NCBI RefSeq assembly: GCF_036226765.1 | Contig: NZ_CP109017.1 | Location: 2,805,501 to 2,869,500, forward strand | DNA length: 64,000 bases | From: Streptomyces sp. NBC_00670 | Lineage (GTDB): Bacteria > Actinomycetota > Actinomycetes > Streptomycetales > Streptomycetaceae | Reading direction: 5' to 3' | In this document: piece after piece, positions 1 to 7,323 of the stretch | How positions within the stretch are numbered: the first letter of the stretch is position 1 | Layout: the number at the start of each line of letters is the position of its first letter | Notes under the pieces: generated by a model | Told to the model about the DNA's origin: nothing | The model's database searches: none | The model's input: the letters and a program-made list of their open reading frames with translations, nothing else | Program-made: the position numbers and the translations under genes

Positions 1-135
1 CGGGTAGGCGTCCTGGCCGAAGACACTCGACTGGGGACGCGCCAGGGCGGAGTCCAGGAGCCCGTAGTCGCGCACCTCGGCGGCCCCGAGCCGCTTCGAG
101 AGGTTCAGCAGCTCGGGGAGCGTGAGGTAGTGCAT
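1..135 (-). CDS. doc: Doc/Fic-family toxin, partial (N-terminus only)
   Basis: This is the first 45 codons of a death-on-curing toxin; the rest lies beyond the left edge. The protein begins MHYLTLPELLNL and contains the conserved RDYGLLDSALARP and QSSVFGQDAYP stretches that open Doc proteins. Doc is a Fic-fold kinase-like enzyme that phosphorylates EF-Tu (family knowledge). The catalytic HxFx(D/N)GNK loop would be outside the window, so activity cannot be judged. The ATG overlaps the stop of the upstream gene (TGATG), indicating translational coupling to its antitoxin. Confidence 0.85.
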   Translation of the reverse strand, partial: MHYLTLPELLNLSKRLGAAEVRDYGLLDSALARPQSSVFGQDAYP

Positions 136-332
136 CAGGCGAGCCTCCGGTTCAGCTCGACGCTGGCCTGGAGTACGTGGTCGGCGGCCTCGTTGAACAG
201 CCGTGAGTGCTCGTTGATGGCCGCGATCACCGCATCGTGAGCGAACGTCTGCATACTGCGCCCCTCGGCCGCCGCGCGTTCGCGGAGGGCGTCGAGTTCT
301 TCGTCGGTGAAGCGAAGGTTCAGTCCAGCCAT
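135..332 (-). CDS. Ribbon-helix-helix antitoxin partnered with Doc
   Basis: A 65-residue protein. It has a short beta strand (LNLRFTDEEL, residues 4-13), then two helices (DALRERAAAEGRSMQTFAHDAVIAAINEH), the Arc/MetJ/CopG ribbon-helix-helix pattern used for dimeric DNA binding. The C-terminal 20 residues probably wrap the toxin. The stop overlaps the doc start. It would neutralise Doc and repress its own promoter (family knowledge). The start is the first ATG in the frame after the upstream MFS stop; no strong ribosome-binding site precedes it, so initiation may be leaderless or coupled. Three tandem decamers lie directly upstream. Confidence 0.8.
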   Translation of the reverse strand: MAGLNLRFTDEELDALRERAAAEGRSMQTFAHDAVIAAINEHSRLFNEAADHVLQASVELNRRLA

Positions 333-334
333 GT

Positions 335-364
335 CCGCATGGTACCGCGCGGTACCGCATGGTA
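335..364. promoter_or_regulatory. Three tandem 10-bp repeats, likely toxin-antitoxin operator
   Basis: Reading the minus strand, TACCATGCGG, TACCGCGCGG and TACCATGCGG follow each other without a gap. The repeats fill the whole space between the MFS stop and the antitoxin start. Positions 341-356 are also a perfect 16-bp palindrome (GGTACCGC/GCGGTACC). One repeat per helical turn fits cooperative binding of RHH dimers. That it is the operator is inference. Confidence 0.6.
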
Positions 365-1843
365 TCAGCGCAGCGGCACCCGCAACCGCCCCGCCACCCA
401 CGCCCCCGCCAGGGCCACCGCCGCCATCGGCAGGAACACCGCGGCGAAGGCGGCCGGGTGGGCGCCGGTCGTCGTCGACTGCGCGGCCGTGTGGGCGACC
501 GTGCCGCCGCCGAGCGCGGCGAAGGCCGCTCCCCCGGCGGCCAGCAGCAGCACGCTGCTCAGGCCGTCGGACATCTGCAGCGCCGCGCTGTTCGCGCCCG
601 CCTCCTCGGGCGCGGACAGCTTCAGCAGCAGCACGCTGGTGGAGGAGATCACCAGCCCCATCCCGAAGCATCCGAACGCCCAGGCCACCGCCACCGTCCA
701 GGCGGGCACGGCGTCGACGAGGACGCTCGGGGCGGTCGCGACGGCCGCCGCGACCAGCACCATCCCCGCCGTGACCAGCCGCTCCCGGTACCGCTCCAGA
801 CGCGGCCGGGACTGCACCCACGAGCCGATCGCCCACGTCCCGCCGCCCGCCGCGAGCGAGAACCCGGCGAGCGTCGGGGAGAGACCCCGCTGGGTGACCA
901 GCATCAACGGCACGAACGACTCGGCCGCCATGAAGGAGCCGGCCGCGACCCCGCGCAGCAGCACCACGGAGGGCAGTCCGCGGGCGGCCCGCCAGGTGCC
1001 GTGCGGCAGCAGTCCGCGCGCGGCCGGTACGAGCAGGGCGGCGCCGGCGAGGGCGGGCAGGAGCGAGAGCCACCGCAGGTCCTGCGCGGCGTACTGCAGC
1101 AGCCCGGCGCCGAGCGAGACGGCGAGGGCGAGCCGCAGCCGGCGCCGGTTGGACGCCCTGGACTCGGCCGCCGTCTGCGCCGCGTCCTCGGCCGGGCCGC
1201 CCGCCCGGCGGCGTATCTGCGGCAGGGCGAGCGCCAGCGGCAGGACCACCAGCACGGGTATCCCGACGAACACCCAGCGCCAGCCGAGCTGTTCGGTGAC
1301 CGCACCGGCGGCCAGCGGACCGACGATCGACGGCACCACCCATCCCGCCGCGAACGCCGCCATGATGGCCGGCCGCAACGGCTCCGGATACGCCCGCCCC
1401 ACCACCACGTACAGCGCGACGATCACCAGCCCGCCGCCGAGCCCCTGCACGGCCCGGCCCAGGATGAACGTCCACATCGCCCCGGCGGTCCCGGACAGCA
1501 GCAGCCCGGCCGCGAAGCCGGCGATGCCGGTGGTCAGCGGGCCGAGCGGACCGCGCCGGTCGGCCCACTGCCCGGCGAGCACCATGCCGAACAGGCTGGT
1601 GGTGAAGTACCCGGAGAACGCGAACGCGTACAGCGAGACCCCGTGCAGTTCCCGGGCGGCCACCGGCATCGCCGTCCCCACCGCCGTCGCCTCGAAGGCG
1701 ATCAGCAGGACGACGGAGACGATGCCGATGCTCAGCGCCCGGTACGGCCCGCTCAGCACGCCCTCGGCGGCGACGGGCGGGGGCGGCAGGGCGGTCGGTA
1801 CGGCGTCGGCGACATCGGTGTCGCGCGGGTCGAGGGCGCTCAT
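365..1843 (-). CDS. MFS transporter (drug efflux type)
   Basis: A 492-residue integral membrane protein of the major facilitator superfamily. The cytoplasmic loop motif reads GQWADRRGPLGP after an early FSGYFTTSLFGMVLAG helix, and the LGRAVQGLGGGL segment matches motif B of proton-driven exporters. Hydrophobic segments suggest 12-14 helices, close to DHA2-type exporters. The ATG at 1843 (MSALDPRDTD) starts a hydrophilic N-terminal tail before the first helix. The gene ends immediately before the toxin-antitoxin operator. The substrate is unknown. Confidence 0.85.
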   Translation of the reverse strand: MSALDPRDTDVADAVPTALPPPPVAAEGVLSGPYRALSIGIVSVVLLIAFEATAVGTAMPVAARELHGVSLYAFAFSGYFTTSLFGMVLAGQWADRRGPLGPLTTGIAGFAAGLLLSGTAGAMWTFILGRAVQGLGGGLVIVALYVVVGRAYPEPLRPAIMAAFAAGWVVPSIVGPLAAGAVTEQLGWRWVFVGIPVLVVLPLALALPQIRRRAGGPAEDAAQTAAESRASNRRRLRLALAVSLGAGLLQYAAQDLRWLSLLPALAGAALLVPAARGLLPHGTWRAARGLPSVVLLRGVAAGSFMAAESFVPLMLVTQRGLSPTLAGFSLAAGGGTWAIGSWVQSRPRLERYRERLVTAGMVLVAAAVATAPSVLVDAVPAWTVAVAWAFGCFGMGLVISSTSVLLLKLSAPEEAGANSAALQMSDGLSSVLLLAAGGAAFAALGGGTVAHTAAQSTTTGAHPAAFAAVFLPMAAVALAGAWVAGRLRVPLR

Positions 1844-1928
1844 GCAGGCCAGAGTAAGGGGCGTCACTGACAATGACCCCTGTCGGAGGGCGGTGCTCCC
1901 CTCCGACCATGGTCCTAGTCCGACCCCG

Positions 1929-2026
1929 GGCCGTGTGCCCGAGTGGTTCAGGGATTCGCCTGCGCAGCATCCATCAGCGGACTCCGTCCGCGGGGAATCA
2001 CGCGGGTTCGATTCCCGCCACGGCCT
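1929..2026 (+). tRNA. Class II-shaped tRNA-like gene with aberrant anticodon arm
   Basis: The 98-nt element has a 7-bp acceptor stem (GGCCGTG 1929-1935 with CACGGCC 2019-2025), a D arm typical of Leu/Ser tRNAs (CCC-GAGTGGTTCA-GGG, 1938-1953) and a canonical T arm (GCGGG-TTCGATT-CCCGC, 2002-2018). CCA is not encoded. A normal anticodon stem is missing: TTCGC-CTGCGCA-GCATC (1955-1971) pairs at only two positions. Alternatively GATTC (1953-1957) pairs with GAATC (1995-1999), enclosing a GCGGAC/GTCCGC hairpin (1977-1991). It may be a degenerate Ser/Leu tRNA, an unusual tRNA or a tRNA-like RNA. No isotype can be assigned. Confidence 0.6.
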
Positions 2027-2050
2027 CAAGTGAACGACCCACAGCGGGCC

Positions 2051-3139
2051 CTAGGTGTATTGACTCGCAGCGCTCTTGACCAGGCCCAGCCTCAGCAGGC
2101 TTTCCGCCGTGGCGACGATCGCCTCCTCCGGCGGGCGGGGGCGCCAGCCCAGTACGTCGCGGGCCTTGTCGGCGTTCGCCCCTCTCACCAGGCCCAGGTC
2201 CGGCACGAAGCCGCGCAGGGTGGCGTCCATGCGGGAGGCCAGGCGGATCAACGCATCCGGTATGCGGCGGGTGGGGACACGGGCGGCGGGCGGTCCGAGG
2301 CGGTCCCGGAGGACGTGGGCGACGTCGGCGACCCACATCGGCCCGCCCGACGAGCCGAGGAACCGCTCGCCCCGGGCGGCCGGGTCGGTCATGGCGCGCA
2401 GATGGAGGTCGGCGAGGTCGCGGACGTCGGCGAAGCAGAAGGACAGGCGGGGCACGCCCGGCAGATCACGGTCGAGCAGACGCTGGACCAGCGTGATGGA
2501 CGTCGAGTAGTCGGGGCCGAAGACCGGTCCGAGCACGCCGACCGGGTTGATCACGGACAGTTCGAGCCCGTCCCCCTCGCGCTCCACGAAGTCCCACGCC
2601 GCCCGCTCGGCGAGCGTCTTGGACTTCGCGTACGCCGAGAGGTGCGGGCCGTCGAGGTTGCTCCAGTCCCGTTCGGTGTACGTCCGCTCCCGTTCGGCAT
2701 GGCCGTAGCTGATCGACGCGAAGGACGAGGTCAGCACCGTTCTGCGGACCCCCGCGTCGCGTGCGGCGCGCAGCACGCGCAGGGTGCCGTCACGGGCCGG
2801 GACGATCAGTTCGTCCTCGTGCCGGGGCACGGTCGGCGGGTAGGGGGAGGCGACGTGCAGGACGTAGGCGCAGTCCTTCGCCGCGGCCGCCCACCCCTCG
2901 TCGGACGTGAGGTCGGCGACCACGACGTCGAGCGCGTCCCCCGGCTCGGCGCCGGCCGTGCGCAGCATCTCCCGGACCGTCTCCTCGCGCGCGGGCGTAC
3001 GGACGGTCGTGCGCACCCGGTGTCCGGCTTCGAGCAGTCGCAGCACGCAGTGCACCCCCAGAAACCCCGAGCCCCCGGTGACCAGCACCGGCCCGCCCCG
3101 CGGCCCGCCACTCGCCCCTTCGCCGGTCTCCTCACTCAT
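2051..3139 (-). CDS. NAD(P)-dependent extended SDR (epimerase / aldehyde reductase-like)
   Basis: A 362-residue extended short-chain dehydrogenase. The Rossmann glycine motif VTGGSGFLG lies near residue 20 and the catalytic YxxxK is YAKSK, following a TSSFASISYG serine region. The sequence resembles dihydroflavonol-4-reductase-like aldehyde reductases, which reduce small carbonyls with NADPH (family knowledge); the true substrate is unknown. A Pro/Gly-rich N-terminal tail of about 17 residues precedes the fold. It is divergent from a TetR gene, with two TetR-type operators between them, so it is probably the regulator's target. Confidence 0.85.
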   Translation of the reverse strand: MSEETGEGASGGPRGGPVLVTGGSGFLGVHCVLRLLEAGHRVRTTVRTPAREETVREMLRTAGAEPGDALDVVVADLTSDEGWAAAAKDCAYVLHVASPYPPTVPRHEDELIVPARDGTLRVLRAARDAGVRRTVLTSSFASISYGHAERERTYTERDWSNLDGPHLSAYAKSKTLAERAAWDFVEREGDGLELSVINPVGVLGPVFGPDYSTSITLVQRLLDRDLPGVPRLSFCFADVRDLADLHLRAMTDPAARGERFLGSSGGPMWVADVAHVLRDRLGPPAARVPTRRIPDALIRLASRMDATLRGFVPDLGLVRGANADKARDVLGWRPRPPEEAIVATAESLLRLGLVKSAASQYT

Positions 3140-3228
3140 GACGCCTCACTTCCCTCTCTTCGCACGGCTGCTCGCATGCCCGGGCCGCCGGCCCGTGCTT
3201 CGGGTCGTTCTCGACGGTAGCACCGAAG

Positions 3229-3264
3229 TGACCTCTCGGTCAGTTTTTTATGACTGCTCGGTCA
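3229..3264. promoter_or_regulatory. Two near-identical TetR-type operators
   Basis: TGACCTCTCGGTCA (3229-3242, perfect TGACC/GGTCA arms) and TGACTGCTCGGTCA (3251-3264) differ at two of 14 positions and start 22 bp apart. They lie between the divergent SDR and TetR genes, and the second overlaps the likely -35 of the TetR promoter. This fits autoregulation plus control of the SDR gene. Confidence 0.7.
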
Positions 3265-3281
3265 TGTCCGTGCCGGCCTCC

Positions 3282-3287
3282 TACAAT
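3282..3287 (+). promoter_or_regulatory. -10 element TACAAT of the TetR gene
   Basis: TACAAT ends 7 nt before the GTG at 3294, so transcription should start at or next to the start codon, giving a leaderless mRNA. A CGGTCA -35 candidate (3259-3264) lies 17 bp upstream and inside the second operator. Confidence 0.5.
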
Positions 3288-3293
3288 GACGGC

Positions 3294-3899
3294 GTGCCCA
3301 CACCTCCCGCCGACGCCGCGCGCCCCGACTCCACACCGGTGACCCCGAAGGGGCGCAGCACCAAGGAGTCCCTGCTCAGGGCGGGAGAGGCGGTCGCCGA
3401 GCGGGACGGGCTCGGCGGGCTGAGCGTGGCGGCCGTCGCCGCGCAGGCGGGCGTCGCCAAGGGAACCTTCTACGTGTACTTCCCCGACCGCAACGCGTTC
3501 GTCGACGCCCTCCACCAGCGCTTCTACGAGCAGATCGGCAGCGCCGTCGCCACCGCCACCGCCGGGCTCGCACCCGGCCGGGAGTTCCTGCTCGCCGCGC
3601 TCGACGCCTATCTCGACGCGTGCCTCGCCCACCACGGCGTCAAGGCACTCGTCTTCGAGGCGAGGGCGCGGGAAGAACTCACGGTCACGATGACCGACCG
3701 CGTGGCACGGCTCATGGACCTGGCGGAGCCGAGCGTGCGCGCGATGGGCCTGGCCCCGGCGCCGATCAGTACCCGCCTGATCATGGCGCTCGGCTCGGAG
3801 GCCGCCCTCGTCGAACTGGAGGCGGGTCACACGGTTCCCGCCGCTCGCGAGACCGTCCGTGCCCTGCTGAACGGCGTGGACCGGACCCACGTCGGCTGA
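3294..3899 (+). CDS. TetR/AcrR-family transcriptional regulator
   Basis: A 201-residue repressor. The helix-turn-helix is LSVAAVAAQAGVAKGTFYVYFPDRNAFVDAL (residues about 43-73), the classic TetR signature; the remainder is a helical ligand/dimerisation domain. The start is set at GTG 3294 because the -10 TACAAT predicts transcription starting there. An in-frame ATG at 3264 would place the operator inside the gene. It is divergent from the SDR gene at 2051-3139 and probably controls it in response to a small molecule. Confidence 0.85.
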   Translation: MPTPPADAARPDSTPVTPKGRSTKESLLRAGEAVAERDGLGGLSVAAVAAQAGVAKGTFYVYFPDRNAFVDALHQRFYEQIGSAVATATAGLAPGREFLLAALDAYLDACLAHHGVKALVFEARAREELTVTMTDRVARLMDLAEPSVRAMGLAPAPISTRLIMALGSEAALVELEAGHTVPAARETVRALLNGVDRTHVG

Positions 3900-3949
3900 C
3901 CCGCGGCACGCACGGCCATGCGCGCCGGGGGCCCGCCCGGGGCGCCGGG

Positions 3950-4540
3950 TCAGACGTACGTCCGGTGGGCCGTCGGGATACGGCGGTCGCGGTGCAGGAG
4001 CCAGATGGTGACCATGAGCGTGGACAGGTCGGCCGTCAGCGGGTGCGGGGCGGGGTCCGGGCCGCGCCAGCACCGCACCTCGCCGGTGGCGCCGTCGAGG
4101 ACCAGCTCCGTGCCGGGCGTCAGGGTGCCCAGGCGTATCAGGCGGTCGGCCAGGTACGGGAGTCGACGGGGCGCCGGGGCCGGCCCGAAGTGCGCGTGCT
4201 CCGCCTCGTACTCGGCGTGTTCCGTGAGCGTCGGCAGCGGGACGTCCGTGTCCAGTTCGAAGCCGTAGCCCCGTTCGGGCAGGCCGACCTCGCGCAGGAA
4301 GCGGCGGGTGGGTTCGTGCGTGAGCGTGGCCGGGAAGTCGACGTCCTCGAAGCGGACGATCGCCCCCGGGCCGAACGCGTCGTCCAGGAAGCGGTCCGGG
4401 AGGTCCAGGGCGAGTCCGCCCGGCCGGCCGGGGCGGCCCGTCGGCCAGCGGCGCGTCTCCGTGCGGGCCCGGACGGCCGTCCACAGCGGCAGCTGCTCCG
4501 CCGCCGTGTCCGCCGTCCCGTTCGGGCAGATCGTGTTCAT
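3950..4540 (-). CDS. SUKH-4-like immunity family protein
   Basis: A 196-residue soluble protein with no signal peptide or membrane segment. The region FGPGAIVRFEDVDFPATLTHEPTR followed by a 'VGLPER' motif and the hydrophobic core LSTLMVTIWLLHRDR resemble the SUKH-4 branch of the SUKH superfamily. Those proteins bind and neutralise polymorphic nuclease toxins in many bacteria; in Streptomyces orphan copies are common (family knowledge). No toxin gene is adjacent, so an immunity role here is only inferred. Confidence 0.55.
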   Translation of the reverse strand: MNTICPNGTADTAAEQLPLWTAVRARTETRRWPTGRPGRPGGLALDLPDRFLDDAFGPGAIVRFEDVDFPATLTHEPTRRFLREVGLPERGYGFELDTDVPLPTLTEHAEYEAEHAHFGPAPAPRRLPYLADRLIRLGTLTPGTELVLDGATGEVRCWRGPDPAPHPLTADLSTLMVTIWLLHRDRRIPTAHRTYV

Positions 4541-4745
4541 CGCTTCCCCCGTGCACCGTGGCCCGTGTCCTGTGCACCCCGCCGCATGTGGTCACAGCGG
4601 CGAGGCGGCCCACATCCCCCGCGGGCCTCCCCGACACGAAAAACCATACGCCGCCCCACTGACAACGGCCCGCACAACGCACCGCCGGATGGCCCCAACA
4701 GGCCGATTCGGAGCGTGAATTGGGGCACACCGCGGCTCGCAGGAC

Positions 4746-4801
4746 GTGGCCCGCGCACCATGGCCCGCACACCGTGACCCCCGCACCGGGGCCCGCGCGC
4801 G
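4746..4801. repeat. Four imperfect 14-bp tandem repeats
   Basis: GTGGCCCGCGCACC, ATGGCCCGCACACC, GTGACCCCCGCACC and GGGGCCCGCGCGCG follow one another in the 291-bp space between the SUKH-like gene and the small membrane protein gene. No coding sequence is evident in this stretch on either strand. Confidence 0.6.
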
Positions 4802-4831
4802 CCGCCGGGTTCCGGCCGCGACCCGGCCGGC

Positions 4832-5023
4832 TCAGGTGAAGTAGACCCCGCCCGCCACCACGACCACCGCGGCCAGGACGAACACCAGGATCCACAGCAG
4901 CAGCTTGCCCATGCTCGGCGGCGGCTCGTACCGCTCCCCGGGCACCGCACCCGGCACGGCCGTCGGCTCCGCGTCCGGCTGCGGGTCCGCCCCGGGCCCC
5001 GGGTCGGCGCTCGGGGACGTCAC
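4832..5023 (-). CDS. Small single-pass membrane protein of the molybdenum hydroxylase operon
   Basis: A 63-residue protein. An acidic, Pro-rich cytoplasmic part (residues 1-37) is followed by one membrane helix (KLLLWILVFVLAAVVVVAGGVYF). The GTG start overlaps the stop of the preceding gene (GTGA), so it is translated with the hydroxylase operon. The family is not recognised. It could tether or stabilise the hydroxylase at the membrane, but that is inferred only from position. Confidence 0.65.
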   Translation of the reverse strand: MTSPSADPGPGADPQPDAEPTAVPGAVPGERYEPPPSMGKLLLWILVFVLAAVVVVAGGVYFT

Positions 5024-7323
5024 GACGTCACCACCGCGGCCTGCGGCCGGATCGGGAGGCGGTTGACCGGGCGGCCCGTCGCCGCGCGCACCGCCGAGGC
5101 GACGGCCGCCGGGGAGGTCACCACCGGCACCGCGCTCACCGACTTGGCGCCGAACGGCGCCACCACGTCCCGCTCCTCGACCAGCTTCACGATCTTGATG
5201 TCGGGGACGTCGAGGGCGGTCGGCAGCGCGTACCCCGTGAGGTCCGGGTGGCGCACGACCCCGCGCGCGGTGCGCAGGTTCTCCGTGAGCGCCACGCCCA
5301 CGCCCTGCGTGACGCCCGCCTCGATGCGCGCGGCGAGCTGTGCCGGGTTGAGGACGCGGCCCACGTCCTGGGCGAGCGCCAGTTCGACCACCCGTACCGA
5401 GCCGAGCTCGATGTCGACGTCGACCACCGCGCGGATCGCGCAGAACGCGAGCCCCACGAAGGCGTCGCCCTGGCCGAAGCCGTCCAGCGGCTCGGTCGGG
5501 TGCGGGCGGCACTGGGCGGTGGCCCACAGTTCCTTGCCGTCGAGCGCCTCGGTGACGGTGGTCGACAGGACGCCGTCGTACGAGGTGATCTTGCCGTCGG
5601 TGATCTGGAGCAGCTCGGTGGACATGCCGAACTTGTGTGCGAGCGGCTGGAGAAGCTGGGTGCGGACCATCTTCGCGGCCCGTTCCACCGCCCCGCCCGA
5701 CACCCAGGTGTGCCGGCCCCGGGCGCCGCCGCCCGCGGGCGGCTGGTCGGTGTCGACGGGGGCCACGTGCACCTCGTCGATGCCGAGTGTCTCCTGGACG
5801 ATCTGCCGGGCCAGCGTGCTGAAGCCCTGCCCCGTCTCGACGGCCGCGCACAGCACGGTGGCGACCCCGTCCTGGACCTTCACCGTCGCCGTGGAGACCT
5901 CGTCGGTGCCCTCCGCGCCGAGCATGTGCACCATGCCGAGGCCGTAGCCGACGCCCCGGCGGATCGCGCCGGGCTCGCCCGCGCCCTCGGGGCCGCCCGG
6001 GAGCAGCCACTCGTCGGCGGGGGTGTCCTTGGGCAGCGGCGGCAGCGGGAAGTCCCGTACCGCCTGGAGGAGTTCGGCGACCGGCGCCGGGCAGGTCACG
6101 GTCTGCCCGGTGGGCAGCACGTCACCGGTGGCCAGCACGTTGCGCAGCCGCAGCTCGGCCGGGTCGACGCCGAGCTTCTTGGCCAGCTTGTCCATCTGCG
6201 CCTCGTAGGCGGCGCACACCTGCATGGCGCCCTCGCCGCGCACGTGCCCGGAGGGCGGGTTGTTGGTGCGCACCGCCCAGCCCTCGATGAAGGCGTGCGG
6301 GACGACGTAGGGGCCGCAGGCGAAGGAGACGGCGGCGGCCAGGGCCTCGGCGGAGGTGTCGGCGTAGGCGCCCGCGTCGAGCAGGATCTGCGCCTCGACC
6401 TTGACGAGTCTGCCCTCGCCGTCGGCGTGGTGGCGGTAGCGCAGCAGGGTGGGGTGGCGGTGGACGTGGCCGAGGAAGGACTCCTCGCGCGTGGCGGTGA
6501 GTTTGACCGGGCAGCCGGTCTTCAGCGCCAGCAGGCCGAGCGGCAGCTGGAAGCCCTGGTCCTCGCGGTCGGCGGTGGCGCCCGGCACCCCGGTGACGAC
6601 GATCTTCACCTGATCGGGTGGCAGGCCGTAGCAGGCGGCGGCCGCGTCGCGGTCGGCGTGCGGGTCGGTGGAGGCGAGGTACAGCTCGACGCCGCCGTCG
6701 GGGCGCGGCACGGCGAGTCCGGCCTCGGCGCCGATGGGGGCGGGGTCCTGGCGGCCGATCCGGTACAGGCCCTCGACGACGATGTCACCGGCCGCCTCCG
6801 GGTCGCCGTGGCGCAGCGGGATGTGCCGGATCAGGTTGCCGTCCGGGTGCAGCGGCTCGGCCTCGAACGCCTGCTCGGGGTCGGTGACCGGGTCGAGCAC
6901 CTCGTACTCGACGATGACGGCGGCGGCGGCCATCCGCGCGGTGTCCGGGTGGTCGGCGGCGACGGCGGCCAGCGGCTCCCCGTGGTGGCGTACGACCTCG
7001 GAGGCGAACACCGGGCGGTCGGCGCGGCCCCGGCCGTGCAGCGGGGTGCCGGGCACGTCCTCGTGGGTGAGCACGGCCCGCACGCCGGGCATCTCGCGCG
7101 CGTGGCTGGTGTCGATGGACACCACGCGCGCGTGCGGGTGCGGCGAGCGCAGCACGGCGGCCCACAGCAGGCCCTCGGCCCACAGGTCGGCCGCGTACGG
7201 GAAGGTGCCCTCGGTCTTGGCGCGGGCGTCGGCGCCGGGCAGGGACACACCGATGCCGTGCGGCAGCGGCTCGGGGGCGGGTACGGCCGCCGCGGCGGGC
7301 GCGGTGACGGCTTCGTTGCTCAA
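5020..7323 (-). CDS. Xanthine dehydrogenase-family molybdopterin-binding (large) subunit
   Basis: A 767-residue protein with the aldehyde oxidase/xanthine dehydrogenase a/b hammerhead (GIGVSLPGADARAKTEGTFPYAADL onward) and Mo-cofactor domain. Mo-pterin contact segments include DREDQGFQLPLGLLALKTG, RTNNPPSGHVRGEGAMQ, ETGQGFSTLARQIVQETLG and the C-terminal APFGAKSVSAVPVVTSPAAVASAVRAATG. The substrate (purine, aldehyde or N-heterocycle) cannot be read from the sequence. The start is TTG 7323, overlapping the 2Fe-2S subunit stop (TTGA). A shorter start is possible because no ATG is near. It works with the two upstream subunits. Confidence 0.9.
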   Translation of the reverse strand: MSNEAVTAPAAAAVPAPEPLPHGIGVSLPGADARAKTEGTFPYAADLWAEGLLWAAVLRSPHPHARVVSIDTSHAREMPGVRAVLTHEDVPGTPLHGRGRADRPVFASEVVRHHGEPLAAVAADHPDTARMAAAAVIVEYEVLDPVTDPEQAFEAEPLHPDGNLIRHIPLRHGDPEAAGDIVVEGLYRIGRQDPAPIGAEAGLAVPRPDGGVELYLASTDPHADRDAAAACYGLPPDQVKIVVTGVPGATADREDQGFQLPLGLLALKTGCPVKLTATREESFLGHVHRHPTLLRYRHHADGEGRLVKVEAQILLDAGAYADTSAEALAAAVSFACGPYVVPHAFIEGWAVRTNNPPSGHVRGEGAMQVCAAYEAQMDKLAKKLGVDPAELRLRNVLATGDVLPTGQTVTCPAPVAELLQAVRDFPLPPLPKDTPADEWLLPGGPEGAGEPGAIRRGVGYGLGMVHMLGAEGTDEVSTATVKVQDGVATVLCAAVETGQGFSTLARQIVQETLGIDEVHVAPVDTDQPPAGGGARGRHTWVSGGAVERAAKMVRTQLLQPLAHKFGMSTELLQITDGKITSYDGVLSTTVTEALDGKELWATAQCRPHPTEPLDGFGQGDAFVGLAFCAIRAVVDVDIELGSVRVVELALAQDVGRVLNPAQLAARIEAGVTQGVGVALTENLRTARGVVRHPDLTGYALPTALDVPDIKIVKLVEERDVVAPFGAKSVSAVPVVTSPAAVASAVRAATGRPVNRLPIRPQAAVVTS

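Noticed and set aside
135..1970. 611-codon minus-strand frame covering MFS and antitoxin
   Set aside because: Only its last 65 codons, the antitoxin, are real. The rest is an out-of-frame reading of the MFS gene with Arg/Gly-rich low complexity.
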